Assembly (NCBI GenBank): GCA_020632795.1
Contig: JACKEV010000010.1
Span: 372,001-436,000 of the forward strand
Direction of reading: 5' to 3'
From: Alphaproteobacteria bacterium
GTDB taxonomy: Bacteria; Myxococcota_A; UBA796; CAJQPC01
DNA: 64,000 nt
Within the stretch, counting starts at the first letter, position 1. The number at the start of each line of letters is the position of its first letter. Below the pieces are notes generated by a model. That model saw only the letters and a list, made by a program, of their open reading frames with translations, was not told where the DNA came from and ran no database searches. A program made the translations under genes and the position numbers. Positions 8,571 to 16,833 of the stretch are shown here, in pieces.

Positions 8571-10235
8571 ATGGCCCGTCCCCCCCGCCACACGCTGATC
8601 CCCAACGCGAACAACCCCCGGCTGCTCGGCCGCCTGATCGAGCTGGTCGCCAGGGGGATCCGCGATCCTCGCGCGATGGCCGAGATGCTCGACTGCGAGG
8701 TCCGCACCGTCCACTACTACACCCAGGCCGGCGAGTGGCTGCGCCTGCTGGAGACCAACGATCGCGATCTGCGCCCCAACCTCACCCGCCTGGGGCTGGA
8801 GTACGCCTTCGCCGGACGCGATCACCCCAAGGTCTACGCCCAGGCGGTGTGGGGGAACGACTTCGTCGTCCAGCTCATGCAGGGGCGCAAGGCCCTGCCC
8901 GAGCCCGAGGTGATCGCCACCTTCATCCAGCGCTGGGTGCCCGACATGGCCGCCAGCACCGCGCGCCGCCGCGCCACCGCCGTGCGCAGCCTGCTCGAGC
9001 CCGCCATGCGCCACCGGGTGCGCCCCAAGCCCGGCGCCCACCAGCTCTCCCTGGACTTCGCCACCGCCGCGCGCCCCGCCCCCGCCCAGGAGCCCCTCAA
9101 CCTCAAGGCCGGGACCGACGAGTCCCCCGACGTCTACCGGGTCGTGCTGCGCGCCCTGCTCGACCACGGCGAGCTGTCCCTGGGCCACATCCGCGCGATC
9201 CTGGACGCGGCCGGCGGCCAGGACCTGCCCCTGGGGGGCTACGTCGACATGGCCCGCCGCCGCGGGGATGCCTGGCGCCTGGGGGATCGCCTGGTCTGCT
9301 CCTGGGGCGCGATCTGGCGCCGGGACATCGCCGACACCGTCGCCGGCATCGCCCTCTCCGACCCGGGCTACCGAGAGTACCTCCAGGTGCTGCGCGAGGC
9401 CGCCGCCGGGGACCCGGGCGCGGCTGCCCGCTACGGCCGCCTCAAGGAGCGCTTCGCCCCCTGGGATCGCCGGGTGTTCGGCGACGCCGTCGTGCCGGCC
9501 CGGCTCGCACAGGACCTCGACCGGGTGCTCCTGGGCCGCCCCATCGACGCCTTCCCCCTCGCGGGAGAGACCGGCCCCGAGCCCGGCCCCACCACCGGCC
9601 CCTTCCTCAACCTGCTGGAGCGCCAGGACCTCGCCCTGTGCCTGCCCCCCACCGTGCTCGCCCTGCGGGGCGGCGTCGCGGGGATCAACGCCCTGCTGCG
9701 GGCCCGGGTGAACGCCGACCACGCCGGGGGCCTGCCCTCCCTGGTCGACAACCGCGAGCTGGTCCACGGCGGGCTCTGCCACCCCGGCGAGCGCGCCCCC
9801 CGGGCCATCCCGGACACCATCTCCCTGCGGCTGCGGGTGCTCATGCACGTCCCGCACATCTCGATGCTCACGGGCCTGCTGCTGCTCCACCGCCGGACCG
9901 AGTGGGGCATGCGCCTGGTCCTCACCGACGGCGTGCTGGAGCTGGTCAAGGGCCGCAAGGTGGTGGGCGAGGCGCTGTTCCTGCTCGACGAGTTCGCCGC
10001 GGAGCAGGGCTGGCTGGTGGCCCGCCGCCCCCGCGTCGGGGTCACCGGCGGCCAGCTCGCCGGGATCATGGAGGGCCTCGGCATCGCCACCCGCGTCGGG
10101 GCCACGCTGGTGCTCGAAGAGGACTTCTTCGTGCGCCTGCGCGCCGACGCGGAGGACCGCGAGGTGGGAGACGACCTTGTCCCCCTCGCCGACAGGTTAC
10201 AGGCGTTCACCGAGGGCTGGACCGGACAGGAGTAA
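8571..10235 (+). CDS. Winged-helix-like protein, first gene of tubulin-Hsp70 run
   Basis: 554 residues from the ATG at 8571. The N-terminal ~75 residues look like a winged helix: LIELVARGIRDPRAMAEMLDCEVRTVHYY, then RLGLEYAFAGRDHPK. A Ser/Ala/Arg-rich helix (STARRRATAVRSLLEPAM) follows, then two further all-alpha/beta segments (~185-250 with DHGELSLGHIRAILDAAG, and ~470-530 with GVTGGQLAGIMEGLGIATR) that may be additional winged helices. No catalytic motif is seen. It sits three bases upstream of the next gene, so it is in the same transcript, and the palindrome 45 bp upstream suggests autoregulation. Helicase/restriction-associated winged-helix proteins are an alternative reading. Exact role unknown. 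Confidence 0.6.
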   Translation: MARPPRHTLIPNANNPRLLGRLIELVARGIRDPRAMAEMLDCEVRTVHYYTQAGEWLRLLETNDRDLRPNLTRLGLEYAFAGRDHPKVYAQAVWGNDFVVQLMQGRKALPEPEVIATFIQRWVPDMAASTARRRATAVRSLLEPAMRHRVRPKPGAHQLSLDFATAARPAPAQEPLNLKAGTDESPDVYRVVLRALLDHGELSLGHIRAILDAAGGQDLPLGGYVDMARRRGDAWRLGDRLVCSWGAIWRRDIADTVAGIALSDPGYREYLQVLREAAAGDPGAAARYGRLKERFAPWDRRVFGDAVVPARLAQDLDRVLLGRPIDAFPLAGETGPEPGPTTGPFLNLLERQDLALCLPPTVLALRGGVAGINALLRARVNADHAGGLPSLVDNRELVHGGLCHPGERAPRAIPDTISLRLRVLMHVPHISMLTGLLLLHRRTEWGMRLVLTDGVLELVKGRKVVGEALFLLDEFAAEQGWLVARRPRVGVTGGQLAGIMEGLGIATRVGATLVLEEDFFVRLRADAEDREVGDDLVPLADRLQAFTEGWTGQE

Positions 10236-10238
10236 GCC

Positions 10239-10706
10239 GTGTTCTCACTGCGTCTCTACGCGCTCATGGGGAGGGCGTTCGCCCAGGACGACCCGTTCGC
10301 GGTGCTCGATGATCCTGGCGCCGCCGCTACCGTCGCCACCACCGCCTGCGACGACATCGCCGCCGCCGCCGCCGCGCAGAACTTCCACATCTTCGTGGCC
10401 GCCGTGGTCGTCGTCACCGCGCTCAGCGGGCTGTTGACGTGGTGGTTCCTGGAGCGCAAGGCGGTGGCCTCCTGGCCGCTGCGCTGGGCCCTGGGCGCGC
10501 TCGACGCCGGGCTCATCGCGGGCGTGCTCATCTACTTCAACCCCTTCTCGACCGAGGCCCAGCGGCTGATGATGGCCGACGCCTCCTGCCAGCACCACTT
10601 CCTGATGGCGTCCACCGGCCCGGTGGGCCAGGGGCTGGTGCTGGGCTTCCTGCCGGCGGCGGTCCTCGCGCTGCTGCTGATCTTCTTCGGGCGACGCATC
10701 CTCTAG
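10239..10706 (+). CDS. Small three-helix membrane protein of the tubulin-Hsp70 run
   Basis: 155 residues from the GTG at 10239, three bases after the previous stop. Three membrane segments can be seen: ~50-70 (HIFVAAVVVVTALSGLL), ~82-100 (ALGALDAGLIAGVLIYF) and ~130-151 (GLVLGFLPAAVLALLLIFF), ending in a short basic tail GRRIL. The N-terminal ~45 residues are Asp/Ala rich and may lie outside the membrane. No family recognised. It could anchor the tubulin-like protein encoded 16 bp downstream. Confidence 0.68.
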   Translation: MFSLRLYALMGRAFAQDDPFAVLDDPGAAATVATTACDDIAAAAAAQNFHIFVAAVVVVTALSGLLTWWFLERKAVASWPLRWALGALDAGLIAGVLIYFNPFSTEAQRLMMADASCQHHFLMASTGPVGQGLVLGFLPAAVLALLLIFFGRRIL

Positions 10707-10722
10707 CGCCGGAGTCCTCTTC

Positions 10723-12066
10723 ATGGCCATGCTGATCGGAGTCGGCGGCACGGGGCAGCACGTCGCCCTCGCGGCGAGCCGGCTGGTCCACCTCGGGGCG
10801 CTGCCCCGGCTGGAGACCTTCATCATCGACGCGGACGACGGCTCGGACCTCACCCGCGCCCTCACCAGCTTCGGCGAGACCTGCGCCGCCGACGCGCACC
10901 CCTTCCGCTCCCTGGACTTCCTGCCGCCGATCCCGGCGGACGAGGCCCGGGACAAGCGCTTCGCCGACCTCTTCCTGCAGGGGGCCGCCCCCGCGGAGAG
11001 CGAGCTGTTCGAGGCCTTCTTCGACCCCCCCAGCGCCCGGGTCAACGTCGAGCACGGCATGTACGGCAACCCGGCGGTGGGCGCCACCGTCTTCGCCGAC
11101 ACCGCCGGCCAGAAGCTGGAGGGCATCCTGGCCCGCGCGCACAACGCCGACGCCATCCTGGTCACCGGCAGCTTCGTGGGCGGCACCGGCGCGGGGGTCA
11201 CCCACCAGCTCCTGCGCAAGCTGGCCGCCCGGGGCTGCGCCGAGAAGACCTACCTCGCCGCGCTCCTGCCCTGGCACCAGCCCGACCGCCCCGTCGAGTC
11301 CAACGTGCCCCTGCACGAGGAGTCGATGACCGCGAACATGCGCTTCGGCGTGGACTACCTCTACAACAACAGCCGCCACTTCGTGCAGGGCGCCTGCCTC
11401 CTGGGCGTGCCCTCCGACGGCGCGGCGGGCCTGGGCGCGGCCCGGGTCCAGGTGGGCACCAACCGCGAGTACCCCCACCTCTTCCACGCCTTCGCCTGCC
11501 ACTACCTCCAGTCCGCCCCCGGCGCGCGGGTCACCATCGACAACCCCAACGCCCTGTTCACCTACCTCTGGGACCCCGAGCGCCCCGCCTGGCTGCTCGA
11601 CCAGGAGTGGCACGGCGGGAAGACCCTGCGCTTCTACCTGCTGCGGGCCACCGGTGTGAAGGCCGCGATGGAGTACCTGCTCTCCCCCGAGGTCTCCGAC
11701 GAGTTCCCCGACAGCTTCGGCTGGTTCGGCGCCAAGAAGGACACCTACAGCCTGGCGCTGTGGCAGACCATCAAGGAGAACCTCGTCCAGGGCAAGGCCA
11801 AGGCCCTCGCCGAGGAGGTGTGGGGCGAGCTGCGCCGCGAGCGCGACCGCGCCGAGTTCTGCCTGACCTGGGCGCGCGGCCTGTTCGGCGAGCTGCCCAC
11901 CCACGCCGAGGTCCGCCGCTACCAGGAGGACCCGGTCGCCTTCACCCGCGAGCTGGCCAGCGAACCCATGATGCCCGATCCGGGCGGTCGCAAGCACGAC
12001 GCCGGGGACATCGCCCGCTGGTTCGCCGGCCAGACCGCCGACTGGTTCGGCCGTCGGCTCGGATAG
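10723..12066 (+). CDS. Tubulin/FtsZ-like GTPase (Tubulin_2 type)
   Basis: 447 residues, ATG at 10723 after GGAG. The N-terminus IGVGGTGQHVAL (residues 5-16) is the first phosphate loop of the tubulin/FtsZ fold, followed by FIIDADDGS at the end of the second strand. The tubulin signature is at 147-158: VTGSFVGGTGAG. These three marks in the right order and spacing identify the superfamily; the divergent bacterial 'tubulin-like' families (Pfam Tubulin_2, and the FtsZl proteins described by Makarova and Koonin) are the nearest known relatives. It is not FtsZ: no dcw neighbours and no FtsZ tail. A clear T7 loop was not found, so polymerisation and GTP hydrolysis are not assured. It is the core of the gene run. 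Confidence 0.8.
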   Translation: MAMLIGVGGTGQHVALAASRLVHLGALPRLETFIIDADDGSDLTRALTSFGETCAADAHPFRSLDFLPPIPADEARDKRFADLFLQGAAPAESELFEAFFDPPSARVNVEHGMYGNPAVGATVFADTAGQKLEGILARAHNADAILVTGSFVGGTGAGVTHQLLRKLAARGCAEKTYLAALLPWHQPDRPVESNVPLHEESMTANMRFGVDYLYNNSRHFVQGACLLGVPSDGAAGLGAARVQVGTNREYPHLFHAFACHYLQSAPGARVTIDNPNALFTYLWDPERPAWLLDQEWHGGKTLRFYLLRATGVKAAMEYLLSPEVSDEFPDSFGWFGAKKDTYSLALWQTIKENLVQGKAKALAEEVWGELRRERDRAEFCLTWARGLFGELPTHAEVRRYQEDPVAFTRELASEPMMPDPGGRKHDAGDIARWFAGQTADWFGRRLG

Positions 12067-12078
12067 GAGGACGCCCCC

Positions 12079-13764
12079 ATGCCCAGCTACCCGCTGCTCC
12101 CCTACTCCGACGCCATGGCCAACGAGTCGCCTGGCATCTACGGCATCTGGCGCGGCTCCGGCCCCACCCGGGCCTGGCAGCCCGGCGACCTGCCCCCCTT
12201 CGTCGACCCCGCCCGGGGCCGCGACCCGGCCACCTCCTTCCCCGACCCCTTCTACCGCCGCGAGGCCACCCGCCTGGCCATCCAGCGGGGCCAGGGTGAA
12301 TACCTGCGGCTGTGGACCGTCGGACTCAAGGCACTGGTCTCCGGCCTGCTGGAGGTCGAGGTCATCGACCTGCTCACCCAGCGCGGCGCCCTGGGCGAGG
12401 CCCTCTGCCGCCTGCACCCCGAGCGGCGCTTCCTGCCCCACTTCTACGGCACGGTCAACGGCCAGCGCCTGATCTTCGCCCTGGGCGACCCCGACACGCT
12501 GATGTGGCCCGCCGCGCGGCGCACCGCCGAGCAGTGGCGGGACCTGGAGCGCCAGGTCGACGCCGCCGACCGCCACCCCCTCGCGGTGCTCGCCGACCTC
12601 GCCGCCCTCTTGCGTCAGGCCGAGGCCTGGCACCCCCAGGAGGTCGTCTGGATCCGCGGCCTCGCCGCCCTCGTCGACGGCATGGCCCCCTCCGCCGGGC
12701 TGCGCACCTACGCCCACGACACCCGGGCGGTCGGCCCCCTGCCCCTGCGCGTCCGCCGCGACGGCAAGAACGAGCTGCGGCCGGTGTACTTCCCGGTCTA
12801 CGAGCAGGGCTGGAGCGCCGAGATCCTGCGCCTGGCCACCATGCGCTTCGAGGCGAAGGACGGCGCGGTCTTCGCCAGCCAGGGCACCCAGCCGCCCCGC
12901 CTGCGCATCGGCCTGCCCCCGGGCAGCTCCGACGCCGCCGCCGCCTACCAGAGCCTCGGCGTGGTCACCCGCCTGCGCGCCGACCGCGCCCTGCCCGACG
13001 GCGGGCTCACCCTGTCCGAGGCCGACGGTCTGTTCGACGCCCTGGGCCGGGTGGTCTACCCCGACCACGCCCTGGACGTCGCCGAGATCCGCCGCGCCCC
13101 CTTCCTCCACCCCGACCCGGTGCGCGTCCTCGTGGGCGCTCTGGGCCCCGTGGGCCTGCCGGCGCGGGCCCTGGTGGGGGGCGCCGGCGCCAGCTACGGG
13201 CAGGCGGCGGTCGCGGCGGTCCTGCGGGACGGCGGGCGCCTGCCCGGCCCCGACGAGCTGATGGCCCAGGGCGGCGGCTTCGTGCTGCGCAGCCCCTACG
13301 GCCCCCCGCAGGTCTACCTCGACGATCCCGATCGCTACGGCATCTCGGAGCTCTGCGCCCTGGGCTGGGTCCTGTGGGAGGCCTTCCTCGGCAGCGTGCA
13401 GATCGGCGCGGAGGCGGACCTGCGCATGGGCTCCACCGTGCAGCTCGCGGTGCGCCGCGACGGCCGCCCCGAGGCGCTGGAGGTGCCGAACCTCGACGCC
13501 GACCTGCGCGCCGACACCGCGCGCCGCCTCGCCACCCTCCAGCGCTTCGCCCGCGCCTGGACCCTCGACCAGCCCGTCCACAACGCCGGGGACCGGGTGA
13601 ACGAGCTGCTGCGCGCCTCGGCGGCGGCCTGGGTGCGCTGGGCCACCGGGCAGGCGCCCTTCGCCAACGGCCCGGCCTCCACCCGGAGCCTGTCCTGGGC
13701 CCCGCCGGGGGCCGCCGAACCCATCCGCATCCCGCTGGACCTCACCGCGAGGGCTGACCGATGA
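12079..13764 (+). CDS. Unknown protein of the tubulin-Hsp70 run
   Basis: 561 residues, ATG at 12079 with GGAGG upstream. No family recognised. There is no signal peptide, Cys cluster or membrane segment, so it is probably cytosolic. It is Pro, Arg and Asp rich, with conserved-looking blocks such as FLPHFYGTVNGQRLIFALGD (~115-134), DGGLTLSEADGLFDALGRVV (~312-331) and EAFLGSVQIGAEADLRMGST (~435-455). It overlaps the next gene (zinc-ribbon Hsp70) by four bases, so the two are translationally coupled and may form a complex. It could be a client-binding or adaptor subunit for the Hsp70, but this is inference from position only. Confidence 0.65.
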   Translation: MPSYPLLPYSDAMANESPGIYGIWRGSGPTRAWQPGDLPPFVDPARGRDPATSFPDPFYRREATRLAIQRGQGEYLRLWTVGLKALVSGLLEVEVIDLLTQRGALGEALCRLHPERRFLPHFYGTVNGQRLIFALGDPDTLMWPAARRTAEQWRDLERQVDAADRHPLAVLADLAALLRQAEAWHPQEVVWIRGLAALVDGMAPSAGLRTYAHDTRAVGPLPLRVRRDGKNELRPVYFPVYEQGWSAEILRLATMRFEAKDGAVFASQGTQPPRLRIGLPPGSSDAAAAYQSLGVVTRLRADRALPDGGLTLSEADGLFDALGRVVYPDHALDVAEIRRAPFLHPDPVRVLVGALGPVGLPARALVGGAGASYGQAAVAAVLRDGGRLPGPDELMAQGGGFVLRSPYGPPQVYLDDPDRYGISELCALGWVLWEAFLGSVQIGAEADLRMGSTVQLAVRRDGRPEALEVPNLDADLRADTARRLATLQRFARAWTLDQPVHNAGDRVNELLRASAAAWVRWATGQAPFANGPASTRSLSWAPPGAAEPIRIPLDLTARADR

Positions 13765-16220
13765 GCGCCCCCACCCTTGGCTGCGCCCGCTGTGGCTTCG
13801 AGCTGTCCCAGCTCCCCGCGACCGTCGAGGTCGGGCGGGACTTCCCCCAGCAGCTCTGGCTGTACTGCCCCTGCTGCCGGGCGGACGTGGAGGTCGGCCC
13901 CGCCCTGGAGGCCGCCGGCGTCTTCGTCCACGAGGGCCGGCTGTGCCGCTGGTCCTCGGGCGGCCGCCCCGAGCTGGTGCGCCTGGGCCGGCTGACCCTG
14001 CGCCTGCCCGACGTCCAGGTCCTCACCCTCGACAGCGTCTGCTTCCCGGCGGTCCCCCGCCTGCTCGACGCGGAGGGCCAGCCCCGCCTGCCCGACCTGC
14101 CGGTGCGCCCCGCCTACACCGCGCTGGTCGACGCCATCGAGGTCCCCGCCTCCGAGTCCGACGGCCGCTACAAGGTCACCGTGCGCTTCAAGGGCCTGTC
14201 CCGGCCCGAGACCCTCGACCGCCCCTTCCGCACCGGCCGCACCGAGTCCCTGCGGGGCCTGCGCCTGGCCCTGTGGCCGAACGTGTCGCTGGCCGAGTGG
14301 CGCTTCTACCTGGTCGGCGCCTGGCTGGACGACCCCGGCCAGCTCGCCGGGGGCCGGCTGGAGGTCACCGCGGTGGCCGACGGCCGCGTGGTCACCCTGG
14401 GCGGCCGGGAGGGCGTGGTCGACGCCGGCAACCCCTGGACCATCCGCCAGCTCGACGGGCGCCCCGCCTGGGTGGGCCTGCGCCTGGACCTCGGCGGCCG
14501 CATGGAGGCCGGCGGCTGCTTCGCGGTGCCCAAGCCCGCCGCCACGGTCGCCGCCAGCCGGGAGAGCGTGCTGCTGGGGGTCGACTTCGGCACCTCCAAC
14601 ACCTACGTCGCCTGGCGCCGGGACGACCCCACCGACCCGCCCCGGGCCATCCCCATGCGGGACCTCGACCTCGTGCTGGTCGACGGCCGGGGCCGCCCCA
14701 CCGGCGAGAAGCACCCCGACACCTGGCCCCCGGCCCGGGGCGGCGACCCGGGCGGCTCCACCCTGCCGTCCATCCTCGTCACCGCCCGGCCCGCCGCGTC
14801 GGGGGGCCACGGCGACTGGCAGCTCGGCGAGGACGTCGGGCTGGTCTCCTTCGACGAGCAGGTCCGCGAGCTGGCCTACCCCGAGGAGGACTTCCTCGTC
14901 TCCGACCTCAAGTGGGGCCCCCGCACCTCCGCCGGCCCCCTCCCCGACGGCCGGGCGCGCCGCTCCTTCCTGGAGATGCTGCTGCTCACCGCCCTGGCCA
15001 ACCTCGTGGCCGAGGACACCGTCCACCCCCGCTCGGCCATCGTGCGGTGGTCCTTCCCCGCCGTGTTCGAGCGGGAGACCGAGCGCGACCGCCTGGACGA
15101 GCAGCGCGCGGACTTCGCCCAGGCCGCGGCGTCCCTGACCCCCTGGACCGGCCTGAGCGTCACCGCCGAGCAGGGCGCCGACGAGGCCCGCGCCGCCAGC
15201 GTCGGGGGCACCGGGCAGGACGCCGACGACCTGCTCTGCGTCGACATGGGCGGCGGCACGGTGGACGTGCTCTTCCACGAGTGGGTGCCCTACGGCGACC
15301 GCGCCGTGCCGGTGCACGCCCTCTCCAGCTTCCGCTTCGCCGGGCACGACTACGTCAACATGCTGGTCGAAGGCCGCTTCCTCAACGCCGAGATCGGTCG
15401 GGAGCGCTTCCTGCGCGAGGTGCGCGTGCAGAAGCGCCTGGGCAGCCGGTTCACCGCCTGGGCGTTCGACCCCCGGCGCCAACAGGCCGCCCTCAAGCGC
15501 TCGGTGATGTTCTTCCGCTACCTGATGGAGTACATGGCGCGCATGATCGCGGCGCGCATGCTCGACGCGTCGGGGGCGGGCGGCGAGGCGGGCTACACCG
15601 TCAGCGTGCAGCTCTTCGGCAACGGCTGGGGCTTCCTCAACATCGTCGACCCCGACCACCACTACTACATCCGCACCTGGCTCCAGGACCGCGTGGTGGC
15701 CCTCTGCCAGGCCGAGGCCCTCACCGCGCCCCAGGGCTGCGCCTTCCTGGAGGGCCGCGCCCTCACCATCGAGTGCGAGCCCCGCCAGGACACCCACCCC
15801 AAGGAGGTCGTCGCCCACGGGCTGCTGCGGGTCAGCGCCATCGAGCGCAAGCTCGCCCGCAACTCCGCCGAGGCGGCGCACGGCATCCTGGGCATCAGCA
15901 CCGCCGTTCAGGGGCGCCGCTATCCCTGGTGGCTGCCCCTCGTCGATCGCCACGAGTGGGTGCTGCCGCGCGCCCCGGACTACCCCCGCCTGCGCCCCGG
16001 CGAGCGCGCGCTGTGGCGCCCCGAGGACGATCCCGGCTTCGACCCGGAGCTGCCCACCCTGCACGACGTCGACGAAGGGCTCAAGAGCTCCTACAGCTTG
16101 CTGTACGCTCGGGTCATGCCCGACCACCGGGAGTGGTTCAAGCGCTCGGTCCTCGAGGTCGTGCTGGAGGACGTCATCCGCCCGGCCCTGCCGGGCATCG
16201 CCAAGGTGTCGTACCGATGA
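13761..16220 (+). CDS. Hsp70-type ATPase with N-terminal zinc ribbon
   Basis: 819 residues, ATG overlapping the previous stop. Residues 8-39 form a zinc ribbon (CARC and CPCC, ligands C8, C11, C36, C39). Residues ~45-265 are a beta-rich region of unknown type. The Hsp70/actin ATPase domain begins near 270 with LLGVDFGTSNTYVAW (phosphate 1) and has DDLLCVDMGGGTVDVLFHEW near 489 (phosphate 2). No DnaK-type substrate-binding domain is evident at the C-terminus; instead there is a ~300-residue divergent tail that includes VSVQLFGNGWGFLN. It is one of two Hsp70-like genes in this run and differs strongly from DnaK. It should bind ATP; client and co-chaperone are unknown, and no DnaJ or GrpE gene is nearby. 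Confidence 0.82.
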   Translation: MSAPTLGCARCGFELSQLPATVEVGRDFPQQLWLYCPCCRADVEVGPALEAAGVFVHEGRLCRWSSGGRPELVRLGRLTLRLPDVQVLTLDSVCFPAVPRLLDAEGQPRLPDLPVRPAYTALVDAIEVPASESDGRYKVTVRFKGLSRPETLDRPFRTGRTESLRGLRLALWPNVSLAEWRFYLVGAWLDDPGQLAGGRLEVTAVADGRVVTLGGREGVVDAGNPWTIRQLDGRPAWVGLRLDLGGRMEAGGCFAVPKPAATVAASRESVLLGVDFGTSNTYVAWRRDDPTDPPRAIPMRDLDLVLVDGRGRPTGEKHPDTWPPARGGDPGGSTLPSILVTARPAASGGHGDWQLGEDVGLVSFDEQVRELAYPEEDFLVSDLKWGPRTSAGPLPDGRARRSFLEMLLLTALANLVAEDTVHPRSAIVRWSFPAVFERETERDRLDEQRADFAQAAASLTPWTGLSVTAEQGADEARAASVGGTGQDADDLLCVDMGGGTVDVLFHEWVPYGDRAVPVHALSSFRFAGHDYVNMLVEGRFLNAEIGRERFLREVRVQKRLGSRFTAWAFDPRRQQAALKRSVMFFRYLMEYMARMIAARMLDASGAGGEAGYTVSVQLFGNGWGFLNIVDPDHHYYIRTWLQDRVVALCQAEALTAPQGCAFLEGRALTIECEPRQDTHPKEVVAHGLLRVSAIERKLARNSAEAAHGILGISTAVQGRRYPWWLPLVDRHEWVLPRAPDYPRLRPGERALWRPEDDPGFDPELPTLHDVDEGLKSSYSLLYARVMPDHREWFKRSVLEVVLEDVIRPALPGIAKVSYR

Positions 16221-16531
16221 AGTGCCGAGCCTGTGGAAGCGTGATGGTCAGCCTGGTCCGGTTCTGCCCGGGCTGCGGCGAGGCCCTGAGCACCCTGGAG
16301 GTCCAGGACGGCCAGCTCGTGGTCCGCCCCACCCGCCAGGCCGCCGACGCCCGGGAGGCCTGGTTCGCGGCGGTCCGCGGCAATGAGAAGGTGCCCCGGC
16401 GCGTAACCCGTGTCGAGCCCGGCGACCGCGACGCCGGCTTGAGGCTGGACGAGGGCGGCGAGGACGTGCTCGGCTACGCGGAGCTGGTCACGGCGGCGGC
16501 AGAGGAGCGGGAATGGGTACGGGTGGAGTGA
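16217..16531 (+). CDS. Small zinc-ribbon protein
   Basis: 104 residues, ATG overlapping the stop of the Hsp70 gene by four bases. The first 25 residues are a zinc ribbon: MKCRACGSVMVSLVRFCPGC, ligands C3, C6, C17, C20. The rest (~30-104) is a charged, Arg/Glu-rich region with no recognised motif. Its ribbon resembles the one fused to the N-terminus of the preceding Hsp70, so both may dock on the same partner. It is the last gene before the palindromic element that interrupts the run. Confidence 0.72.
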   Translation: MKCRACGSVMVSLVRFCPGCGEALSTLEVQDGQLVVRPTRQAADAREAWFAAVRGNEKVPRRVTRVEPGDRDAGLRLDEGGEDVLGYAELVTAAAEEREWVRVE

Positions 16532-16833
16532 CGGGAGAGATGGCTGGGGCGATGACGGCGTCGACGCCATCAGTGTCGTCCGTCACGGACTCCAAGTTTC
16601 GAAGGTCCGTCACGGACAGACAGAGGCCTCGGAGGATCGCTGGTTGGGGCCACGTCCCGACGCGCGGCCCGCGATGGAACGTTGGAGGGACTTGGGATTC
16701 AATTGATTCTGAAATCCCGGACACGAGCGGCGCAGAGCTTTCCTCGCGGCCACGCGTCGATCCCCTACGAGTCCCTCCGTCTCTTCGAGGCCTCTGTCTG
16801 TCCGTGACGGACCTTCGAAACTTGGAGCCCTGG
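16532..16833. repeat. Palindromic element interrupting the coupled gene run
   Basis: A 302-bp stretch without a convincing gene. It contains a perfect 42-bp inverted repeat: left arm 16590-16631, right arm 16786-16827, with about 154 bp between them. Each arm includes the smaller palindrome GTCCGTCACGGAC (or GTCCGTGACGGAC) and a TTCGAA core. All other junctions in this run are 3-16 bp or overlaps, so the element looks inserted. It could be a non-autonomous mobile element, a regulatory cruciform or the site of a transcript break. The right arm ends seven bases before the start of the vWA gene, so it may also hide that gene's ribosome site. Confidence 0.7.

Noticed and set aside
10723..12066. 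Cell-division FtsZ
   Set aside because: Signature loops are present, but the surrounding genes, the divergent sequence and the missing FtsZ tail do not fit.
10537..13581. Long minus-strand open frame across the tubulin-like and next gene
   Set aside because: It is antisense to two genes with clear motifs, is made of Gly/Val/Arg-rich low-complexity sequence and has no recognisable start context; high G+C makes such shadow frames common.
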